This document shows, piece after piece, positions 8,609 through 15,031 of a DNA stretch of 57,610 bases (the first letter of the stretch is position 1; every line of letters starts with the position of its first letter). Origin of the DNA: a bacterium (GTDB taxonomy: Bacteria > Arandabacterota > Arandabacteria > Arandabacterales > Arandabacteraceae); contig JALGZP010000016.1 in assembly GCA_025774845.1 (NCBI GenBank), positions 1-57,610 of the forward strand. The letters are read 5' to 3'. Under the pieces are notes generated by a model. That model was not told the DNA's origin. It searched no databases and saw nothing but the letters and a program-made list of their open reading frames with translations. A program made the position numbers and the translations under genes.

Positions 8609-9514
8609 CTATTTCTTCTTCATCTTCTTAAGGTAAAGGGCCCGTGCAAAGAGCGCCCCACCCATGGCGCCGGCTATCTGTGTATCCATGTCCGTGGGGA
8701 GCGGTTCGATGTTGAGTTCCTTGGCAAGACGCTTGACCACACCCGGATTCTTGGCTATGCCGCCCGTGATCGCAAACTCCTTCTCGACACCGATACGCTC
8801 AAGCAGATCAACGATCCGATGGGCCATGGCCGAGCAGTAAGCCGCAAGCACCTTCTCCTTGTCCCAGCCTTCACGAAGAAGACCCGATGCCTCGCTCTTG
8901 GCGAAGACCACACAGGTTGACGACACAGGCGGTGGTTCCTCTTCAACCGAAAGACTCATCTCGCCGACGTCGTTTATGTGAACACCGAGGAGATCGGCAA
9001 AGACCTCCATCCCCCGGCCCGTACCCGCCGCACACTTGTCGTTCATGAGAAACGCCTTGACCTTGCCTTTCTCATCACAGTGAATGGCCTTGCAGTCCTG
9101 GCCGCCCATATCGAGGACGGTACGCACGGTCGGACCGTACATGAAGTTGGCCCCGCGCGCGTGACAGGCGATCTCGGTGATCGCCTTGGTTGCAAAAGGC
9201 ACGTTGACACGGCCGTAACCCGTGCCCACGGTGGCTTTGAGATTGTCGAGCGTAAGCCCCGTCCCCTCAAATGCCCATTCAATCGCTTTGTTTGCGCTCT
9301 CAGGTGAATCGGAACCCGTACGCATGTTGCTGTAGGCATAGAGTTTGCCGTCAACCATCACCACCGCCTGGGTGGATACACTACCCACATCCACACCCGC
9401 GCTCACGACTTCACCCTGCTTCCAATCGAGATCGGGATTGGTCCACCTCGACTCCGTCCACCGCCAGTATTCGGCCCCTTTCCCCTCTTTGACCATCCTG
9501 TAATCCTCAGTCAT
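8609..9514 (-). CDS. bzdQ: Benzoyl-CoA reductase, bzd-type, ATPase subunit Q
   Basis: A 301-residue member of the BadF/BadG/BcrA/BcrD ATPase family (acetate-kinase/actin fold). ATG 9514 is chosen over the longer frame from 9586 because GGAGG lies 8 bases upstream and the protein then opens with the family-typical MVKEGKGAEYWRWTES. Visible motifs: phosphate loop AGVDVGSVSTQAV, MGGQDCKA, the cluster-ligand motif KCAAGTG (~160), a second Cys in STCVVFAKSE, and ITGGIAKNPGVV. The two ATPase subunits share a 4Fe-4S cluster and couple hydrolysis of two ATP to electron transfer onto the aromatic ring. It overlaps no neighbour in this shorter form and follows bzdP by 34 bases. Confidence 0.88.
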   Translation of the reverse strand: MTEDYRMVKEGKGAEYWRWTESRWTNPDLDWKQGEVVSAGVDVGSVSTQAVVMVDGKLYAYSNMRTGSDSPESANKAIEWAFEGTGLTLDNLKATVGTGYGRVNVPFATKAITEIACHARGANFMYGPTVRTVLDMGGQDCKAIHCDEKGKVKAFLMNDKCAAGTGRGMEVFADLLGVHINDVGEMSLSVEEEPPPVSSTCVVFAKSEASGLLREGWDKEKVLAAYCSAMAHRIVDLLERIGVEKEFAITGGIAKNPGVVKRLAKELNIEPLPTDMDTQIAGAMGGALFARALYLKKMKKK

Positions 9515-9548
9515 CTTGCAGTCCTCCGTACAATTCCACCATACCGGA

Positions 9549-10316
9549 TTACTTGCTCGCGGCAACAAGTGCCGCGCCGAGGGCACCGACGAACTCGGGC
9601 CTCTCGGGAATCAGTACCTTTGTTTCAAGATCCTCTTCAAGCGACTTAACGAAACCGATGTTATAGGATACGCCGCCTATGAGGACTATCTTCTCCTCGA
9701 TGCCCACACGACGGACCATCGATGTGATCCGGTCCGCGATCGCGTCGTGAATCGCACGCGCCATATCCTGCTTTGAGGTTTTCTTGTGAACAAGTGTTAC
9801 GACCTCGCTCTCGGCGAAGACCGCGCACTGGGCATTCATGGGTATTGCCTGGGTGCTTTCAAGCGAGAGCGGTCCGAGCTCCTCGAGCTTAACCTCGAGC
9901 GCACGGGCCATCGACTCTGTGAACGCCCCTGCACCCGCGGCACACTTCTCATTGATCGCGAAGTCAATGACCTTACCCTGAGCATCTATCTTGATCGCCC
10001 GGCCCTCTTCCGCACCGACATCAATCACCGTACGGGCATCGGGAAATAGATGTACTGCGCCCCTTGCGTCCGCACCGACTTCGGTCACATCATCGTCCTT
10101 GAATCCGGGTTCGTTCTTGCCGGCCCCGGTGGCAACTACCTTCTCGATGTCACCTGCCGCGATTCCCGCCTCGGCGAGTGCCTTATCGTAGGCCTCCTGT
10201 GCCGCATTGGCCGTATCCATCCCCGCCGGGGCCATGGACTGGGCCATGATCTCACCGTCCTTGACGATCACTACCCTTACGTTCTTGGACCCGCAGTCCA
10301 CACCTGCCGTAATCAT
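9549..10316 (-). CDS. bzdP: Benzoyl-CoA reductase, bzd-type, ATPase subunit P
   Basis: A 255-residue BadF/BcrAD-family ATPase, shorter than subunit Q because it lacks the N-terminal ~30-residue extension. It starts at ATG 10316 behind GGAGG. Motifs: AGVDCGSKNVR, VGAEEGRAIK, KCAAGAG (~124) with the cluster ligand, NAQCAVFAESE, and LIGGVSYNIG. It is expected to pair with BzdQ as the electron-activating module of the heterotetramer. Assignment to P rather than Q rests on size and on the N-O-P-Q gene order. Confidence 0.85.
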   Translation of the reverse strand: MITAGVDCGSKNVRVVIVKDGEIMAQSMAPAGMDTANAAQEAYDKALAEAGIAAGDIEKVVATGAGKNEPGFKDDDVTEVGADARGAVHLFPDARTVIDVGAEEGRAIKIDAQGKVIDFAINEKCAAGAGAFTESMARALEVKLEELGPLSLESTQAIPMNAQCAVFAESEVVTLVHKKTSKQDMARAIHDAIADRITSMVRRVGIEEKIVLIGGVSYNIGFVKSLEEDLETKVLIPERPEFVGALGAALVAASK

Positions 10317-10354
10317 GCGGGCTCCTCCCTTCTACATGTGGAAGTTCGATTCTA

Positions 10355-11698
10355 TCAGACTTCTATCTTGTTCAGGCTAAGCGTTTCCATGAAGGCATCG
10401 ATACGGGCCATCGTGCGTGCCTCGTCAAACTCACGCTCATCACCCATGTTGCCCTCGAAAGTCATAACCGGAAACCCTGCCTTCTGAAGTGCGAGCCGGT
10501 TCTCAGCGATCCCGATCGTCAGGCCCTCACACCCGCGGTTGTAATGAAGCATCACACCATCCAGCTTCCAGTCACGGGCAATCTTTATCATCATCGCACT
10601 CTTCAAGGCAGGATGATAGAAATGCTGCCATTCGGGCTTATTTATCTCAAACTTGATGTATTCAGCCAGCATACCTTCGCGGTCCTTAGGCAGATCATCG
10701 ACCGAGGCGGGAAAAGTCTTAGCGCCCCAGGTCCCGTCCTCCTTGAGCTCCCACTGACCGACGAGACCGAAGGTGTAAAGCGAACCGATCGAAATGCATC
10801 CGAACTCCTCGAGATACCGGAACACTTTAAGGAATCCCCACGGCGGCTGCGTATCGCTTATAAGACGCGCCCGCTCTTCAGCGATTGCCGCGATTCCCCG
10901 ATCGACACGGTCCTCAACGTCTGCAAGCAACTCCTCGTAGAAATCCGCACACCACTGGCTGGCCTTTGCCAGGACGCCGAGTACATAGAGCGAGTAGAGC
11001 GTTTTCTCCTCTAACGGTGCGGGTATTGTCTTCTGGAGCTCGCACACCTTGGCCCACAACGCGGTCGAACGCATATGGTTGTATATGGCCTTCCTGAGAA
11101 GCTCATCGTTGTACTCGCGCCCGGTAACCTTGACAAGAAAATCTATCCCGTCCAGGCACTGGCCGACAACATAGTCGATCGCATGCTGGGGCATCGGTAC
11201 ATATTTGAAAGTCTCACCGTCCGCCTTCATGGCCGGTGCGCAACCGACATCCACGCTGAACATCGGAACACCCGGCTCGAGATCGCATACAACCTGGTAC
11301 CACTTCGAGTGCGAGCAGCAGATGTGGTCCTGGAAGATGAAATCGGGCTTTGGCCACTTCTTCGAAAACTCGGGGAAGGCGTACTCATCAAGTATTATGC
11401 TGCCCCAGTAGTTACGCATATATGAACACAGGTCACGGGCGTACCCGGCCCGCTCGGTCGCCTCGAGACACCGCAGGGAAAACTTCTTGTTGAAGGCGAT
11501 AGAAGCCGCATAAGGCTCCGATGTGATCGACCAGACATCATCACCCAGACCGCGCGGGATAGCATCTAGTGTCCACGCGCCGCCGGCCCAGCGGAGCCCA
11601 CCCTTCTCGTGGGCCTTGGCGTAATTCTCATAGAACTTGAGCCGCAGTTCCTTGGCCTTGTTCCACAGTCTGAGAGGCTCTGTCTTGTACTTTGCCAT
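10355..11698 (-). CDS. bzdO: Benzoyl-CoA reductase, bzd-type, subunit O (BcrB-like)
   Basis: A 447-residue protein of the 2-hydroxyacyl-CoA dehydratase D-component family (HgdB/FldC fold), length as expected for the larger catalytic subunit. The start ATG 11698 follows AGGAGG. Conserved cysteines likely to hold the active-site double-cubane or 4Fe-4S cluster are in DHICCSHSKW and NRGCEGLTIG. With BzdN it forms the module that binds benzoyl-CoA and performs the Birch-like two-electron ring reduction to cyclohexa-1,5-diene-1-carbonyl-CoA. Gap to bzdN 33 bases, to bzdP 38 bases. Confidence 0.88.
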   Translation of the reverse strand: MAKYKTEPLRLWNKAKELRLKFYENYAKAHEKGGLRWAGGAWTLDAIPRGLGDDVWSITSEPYAASIAFNKKFSLRCLEATERAGYARDLCSYMRNYWGSIILDEYAFPEFSKKWPKPDFIFQDHICCSHSKWYQVVCDLEPGVPMFSVDVGCAPAMKADGETFKYVPMPQHAIDYVVGQCLDGIDFLVKVTGREYNDELLRKAIYNHMRSTALWAKVCELQKTIPAPLEEKTLYSLYVLGVLAKASQWCADFYEELLADVEDRVDRGIAAIAEERARLISDTQPPWGFLKVFRYLEEFGCISIGSLYTFGLVGQWELKEDGTWGAKTFPASVDDLPKDREGMLAEYIKFEINKPEWQHFYHPALKSAMMIKIARDWKLDGVMLHYNRGCEGLTIGIAENRLALQKAGFPVMTFEGNMGDEREFDEARTMARIDAFMETLSLNKIEV

Positions 11699-11731
11699 TA
11701 CGGCTTCCTCCTGTATCTCTTCAGTGTCATA

Positions 11732-12856
11732 TCAGAACAGGTCGTCCTCGGCCAGCATCTCGAGAAATGCCTCGGTCCGTATCTTGAACTGACCCACAGG
11801 AACAGTCACATCGAGCTCGAGGAAAAGAACCTTGAGCCCCGCATCCTCAAGCGCCTTACGTATAGCCGGGATATCAATCTCGTGCGGGTCACAGAACTTC
11901 TGTTGAATTATGATGGCACCGGCGACGTCCCATTCCTTGGCAAATGACAGAATCCGGCCGATGCGTTTGCGCTCCGGCCAGTCTTTGGTCGGACACGGGG
12001 TACGCTTGACATACCGCGCCGCGATCGCATCCATGGGATCACCACCGTTTTCGACCTCATCCCAGAAGTAACGGGTACCCGTACAGTGGTCGTCCTGGAC
12101 AATGGTCGCATCCAGACTCTCGACCATACCGATGAATTCTACATCGTCGTTCTCACTCCCGAGGAGCATAAGCCTCGTCCCCGTCGGGCGGCCGATCGTC
12201 CGGCCCTTGAGTTCCTTAAGGGCATCCTCGACGACACGGGCGTGCTCGGTCTTATCCGTCATCTGGCTTGAGACGACCATCTGCATTGCTTCAAGTCCCG
12301 TGAGCGGCACTTCATCGGCCTTGCGAAGCTCATAAACCTGCTTCATCATCTGGCGGTCACGGTTTACCGTTTCGATTCCGCGTCTCAAGTCATCATCCGT
12401 TATCTTCTTAGCGGTCCACTCCTCGAGGCGGGTCTTGAAGATTTCGAACTCGGCACGTGTGAAGGGAACGGCACGTTTCGATTGCACATGGTGTGGCATC
12501 GGGAGGTAGTAACTGAACTCAGACGGAATGTGAAGATCCCAGCTCGTATATGCCTGTCGAACGTGAAGACAGCTCTGGGCTATCATGATACCGTCCAGGT
12601 AATCGTAGCGGCCCTGGAGTCCCTGCGCCAGGACATCACGACAGAATGGGCAGAACATCGCGAAAATGTGGGGCTCGGTCACGTTCTGGGGTTCATGGCT
12701 TCCCAGTATGCGCACCGGCAGGACGCCGGCCGCATAGACGATCTCCTCCGGCACGTAGGTGCAGAAGTACCCGAGCACTTTGCCGCCCGTTTTCTTCTTC
12801 CACTCCTTTGCATATTCGTGGCGGGCGTCATACCACTCCTTGAACATCTCAATCAT
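11732..12856 (-). CDS. bzdN: Benzoyl-CoA reductase, bzd-type, subunit N (BcrC-like)
   Basis: A 374-residue 2-hydroxyacyl-CoA dehydratase-family protein and the first gene of the operon. The start ATG 12856 follows GAGGAGG. Cysteine blocks typical of the smaller catalytic subunit are seen (FCPFCRDVLAQG, IAQSCLHVRQAY, IIIQQKFCDPHEID near the C-terminus). Together with BzdO it makes up the substrate-reducing half of the enzyme. A promoter with an overlapping palindrome lies at 12908-12936. The presence of N, O, P, Q and M in order identifies a class I, ATP-dependent reductase rather than the tungsten BamB-I type. Confidence 0.88.
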   Translation of the reverse strand: MIEMFKEWYDARHEYAKEWKKKTGGKVLGYFCTYVPEEIVYAAGVLPVRILGSHEPQNVTEPHIFAMFCPFCRDVLAQGLQGRYDYLDGIMIAQSCLHVRQAYTSWDLHIPSEFSYYLPMPHHVQSKRAVPFTRAEFEIFKTRLEEWTAKKITDDDLRRGIETVNRDRQMMKQVYELRKADEVPLTGLEAMQMVVSSQMTDKTEHARVVEDALKELKGRTIGRPTGTRLMLLGSENDDVEFIGMVESLDATIVQDDHCTGTRYFWDEVENGGDPMDAIAARYVKRTPCPTKDWPERKRIGRILSFAKEWDVAGAIIIQQKFCDPHEIDIPAIRKALEDAGLKVLFLELDVTVPVGQFKIRTEAFLEMLAEDDLF

Positions 12857-12907
12857 GCCCTAATCCTCCTCGAATGACAGCGGTTTCCAGCAGATTTCTA
12901 GTGTATT

Positions 12908-12936
12908 AGAATAGTCGAAATCGGCGCGGATTTCAA
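12908..12936 (-). promoter_or_regulatory. Promoter of the bzdNOPQM operon
   Basis: Minus strand TTGAAA (12931-12936), 17 bases, TATTCT (12908-12913), about 52 bases before the bzdN start. Four and four of six bases respectively match the sigma-70 consensus. Confidence 0.6.
12917..12934. promoter_or_regulatory. Palindrome GAAATC-N6-GATTTC over the bzdN promoter (possible operator)
   Basis: A perfect 6 + 6 inverted repeat with a GGCGCG centre fills the spacer and overlaps the -35, where a repressor would block polymerase. A related GAAATC/GATTTC palindrome lies at 24918-24935 before the dehydrogenase gene of the same pathway. No regulator gene is in the window. Confidence 0.45.
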
Positions 12937-12951
12937 CCAGGAATTATGCAG

Positions 12952-13060
12952 AATTACGGTGACACCACACTTAATTGTCGCCGATTTCGGCGGGCTGCGG
13001 CGGATTCACAGGGAATCTGCTAATTTGGTATGGTGTCACTGAATTTGCTCACTGAATTTG
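12952..13060. repeat. REP-like palindrome, copy A (3' end of mscS)
   Basis: Left arm 12952-12976 and right arm 13021-13045 pair over ~24 bases with a fully matched core GTGACACCA. The loop carries a separate perfect hairpin CGCCGA-TT-TCGGCG (12979-12992). A short second copy of the right arm end (CACTGAATT) follows at 13050-13058 and supplies the stop codon of the MscS gene. Copies B (51946-52036) and C (56828-56902) have the same plan with different arm cores. It sits between a gene end and the bzdN promoter and may also terminate transcription. Confidence 0.65.
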
Positions 13061-13978
13061 GGGCCTGGTGCCGGGTTTGCCTTCGGCGAGATTGTCATAG
13101 TACCGCTGGGTTGGATAGGCAAAGTCGATATCGTCGCACTTGGCGAACTCCTCGAGGATATGCTCCCAGATAGCCTCAGCACTCGCGCGTCGCTTGTGCG
13201 GTTCGCACAGGTAACGCATCGTGAGGAGAACACCGGAGTCTTTCACACTCGTGTAAACAGTTGGTGTGAGCTTTGCATAGAAAATCATGAACTTGCGTGC
13301 AGCGTCCTGTACTTTCTCTGCGGCCGCCTTACTCAGAGCTTCTGAGTCCTGCCTTACGATCCGGAGCAGGATTTCCTTGGCCTTCTGCCAGTTGCTCTCT
13401 AAGGTCAGGAGGACCGGAATCTCATCCCAGATGTACTGGAAGCCCTTGCTGTAATTTGCCAGTGCTTCGGTGAAGACCTTGCCGTTGGGTATGTGGATGA
13501 TCCTCCCGGTGCTCTGGTCGGCATGAACCCAGTTTCCGATCTCCATGAGCGTGAACTGAAATACTCCTAGGTCGATGACATCTCCGGCATGGTTTCCAAC
13601 CTGAATCCGGTCTCCGACCCCGAAGGGACGGCGGAGTGTTATGAAGACCCACCCCACGAGATTAACGATTGGATCGCGGAGTGCGATCGCCAGGCCCGCA
13701 GAGGCTATACCGAGATAGGTCCCAAGCGCCTGGAATCCTCCCAGCCAGACCCGCCCGATCACCACTATCCCGACGATGAATATGACATACCCGGTGAGCT
13801 TCCAGGTCCGATAACGTGCCTGTACATCGTCAATCCGCGGCAACAGGAAACGCGCAATGAACCCGTGAATTATCCAGAGTACCAGTATGAAAGTGATTGA
13901 AATCAGGACCTTGTGCTGCGTTACCAGGCCAAGTCCGATTCTCGCTTCGATCCACTCGGTAATGGCATTGAAAGACAT
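13049..13978 (-). CDS. MscS-family mechanosensitive channel / small-conductance ion channel
   Basis: A 309-residue membrane protein. The longer frame to 14224 is rejected because ATG 13978 follows GAGAGGT and the extension would cover the divergent promoter. Residues ~20-110 hold three hydrophobic segments (VLISITFILVLWIIHGFI; GYVIFIVGIVVIGRVWL; a pore helix LGIASAGLAIAL), then the beta domain (RRPFGVGDRIQVG, IDLGVFQFTLMEI) and NGKVFTEALANYS, all typical of MscS. It protects against osmotic downshock or acts as a general small-solute valve. The last four residues and the stop codon are encoded inside the REP-like repeat, so the native C-terminus may have been altered by repeat insertion. No functional link to its neighbours is evident. 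Confidence 0.82.
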   Translation of the reverse strand: MSFNAITEWIEARIGLGLVTQHKVLISITFILVLWIIHGFIARFLLPRIDDVQARYRTWKLTGYVIFIVGIVVIGRVWLGGFQALGTYLGIASAGLAIALRDPIVNLVGWVFITLRRPFGVGDRIQVGNHAGDVIDLGVFQFTLMEIGNWVHADQSTGRIIHIPNGKVFTEALANYSKGFQYIWDEIPVLLTLESNWQKAKEILLRIVRQDSEALSKAAAEKVQDAARKFMIFYAKLTPTVYTSVKDSGVLLTMRYLCEPHKRRASAEAIWEHILEEFAKCDDIDFAYPTQRYYDNLAEGKPGTRPQIQ

Positions 13979-14021
13979 CGATACCTCTCCAACCACTGGC
14001 CCCCACGAACCTTCTGCCGTG

Positions 14022-14034
14022 GACTCCAGGAGTC
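14022..14034. promoter_or_regulatory. Palindrome GACTCC-A-GGAGTC in the divergent mscS/hydroxylase region
   Basis: A perfect 13-base inverted repeat 33 bases upstream of the plus-strand -35. It could bind a dimeric regulator of either gene. No second copy was noticed. Confidence 0.3.
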
Positions 14035-14066
14035 TACCATGACCCGGCTGGCGTGCCAAGAGGTGT

Positions 14067-14095
14067 TTGACCACGGCCGCTGACTGTGATATAAG
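14067..14095 (+). promoter_or_regulatory. Promoter of the molybdenum hydroxylase operon
   Basis: TTGACC (14067-14072), 17-base spacer, TATAAG (14090-14095), 44 bases before the start codon of the FAD subunit. Both hexamers match five of six consensus bases. Confidence 0.7.
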
Positions 14096-14139
14096 AGGCA
14101 GAGAAACGCAAGCCTGGATGCCGAACGGAGACAGCATAG

Positions 14140-15030
14140 ATGAGGCTCCCCGACATTGTGCTTCACGAACCTGAGACAATCGCAGAGGCATGCGATCTCT
14201 TAAACGAGTACTGCCCCCGCGCAAGGGTGCTTGCTGGCGGAACGGACATCCTGGTCGACCTCAAGCAGGGCCGGATAACAGGCGTAGAGCGTCTGGTCTC
14301 GCTTAAGAGGATAAGCGGGCTCGACTCGATCGATGAAACCGGCGACGCGATTCGTATCGGAGCTCTCGTCACCCTGAATCAGGCATCCCGTGATCGAAAT
14401 ATAGTGAAGTACTTCCCAGCGCTCATCGATGCCCTGGAATCCATGGCGGCCTACCCGGTGAGAAACATCGCCACCGTCGCAGGTAACATCGCAGGTGCGG
14501 TACCGTCATCGGATCTTGCGCCGTTCTTTATCGTGGCCGGCGGTGAGGCGGTGCTTTCGTCGGGCGATGGGGAGCGTTCCGTACGCATTGAGGATTACTT
14601 TCTCGGCCCCAGGCAGACCGTGTGCGGCGAATGCGAAATCATGACTCATCTTGTTTTACCCAAGCCGGGACCGGCAACGGGGATGTCATACCATAAGTTC
14701 ATGCTGAGAGAGGCCAACGCGCTTGCTGTTGCAGGAGTGGGGGCGATGCTCGCCTTGAAGGTAGGTCCGGCAGATACGATCCTTGAAAGCCGTGTCGCAC
14801 TGACGGCGGTTGCCCCTAAACCCGTGATTGCCCGGGATGCGGCCGCACGTCTCGAGGGGAAGTCACCTTCGCCGGAGGCATTTGAGGAGGCCGGCCGGAT
14901 CGCGCGATGTGAGGCCAAACCCATCACCGACATACGGGGTACGGATGAGTACCGGGCGAACCTGGTGGAGGTGCTGACGGTAAGAGCACTGAACGACGCT
15001 CTGGAACGAGCCAGATCGGGAGGTGCTTAA
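14140..15030 (+). CDS. FAD-binding subunit of a xanthine dehydrogenase-family hydroxylase (YgfM/CoxM-type)
   Basis: A 296-residue protein with the CoxM/CutM FAD fold: ARVLAGGTDILVDLK near residue 30 binds FAD, and YPVRNIATVAGNIAGAVPSSDLAP (read in two halves around residue 110) is the second FAD loop. A C-terminal CO-dehydrogenase-like domain follows (~180-290). The gene stops one base before the probable start of the fused iron-sulfur/Mo subunit, and the downstream Shine-Dalgarno site lies inside it, so the two are translationally coupled. The extra 4Fe-4S loop that marks the beta subunit of 4-hydroxybenzoyl-CoA reductase is not present. The pairing with a fused FeS-Mo partner resembles E. 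coli YgfM-XdhD. Confidence 0.82.
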   Translation: MRLPDIVLHEPETIAEACDLLNEYCPRARVLAGGTDILVDLKQGRITGVERLVSLKRISGLDSIDETGDAIRIGALVTLNQASRDRNIVKYFPALIDALESMAAYPVRNIATVAGNIAGAVPSSDLAPFFIVAGGEAVLSSGDGERSVRIEDYFLGPRQTVCGECEIMTHLVLPKPGPATGMSYHKFMLREANALAVAGVGAMLALKVGPADTILESRVALTAVAPKPVIARDAAARLEGKSPSPEAFEEAGRIARCEAKPITDIRGTDEYRANLVEVLTVRALNDALERARSGGA

Positions 15031-15031
15031 C

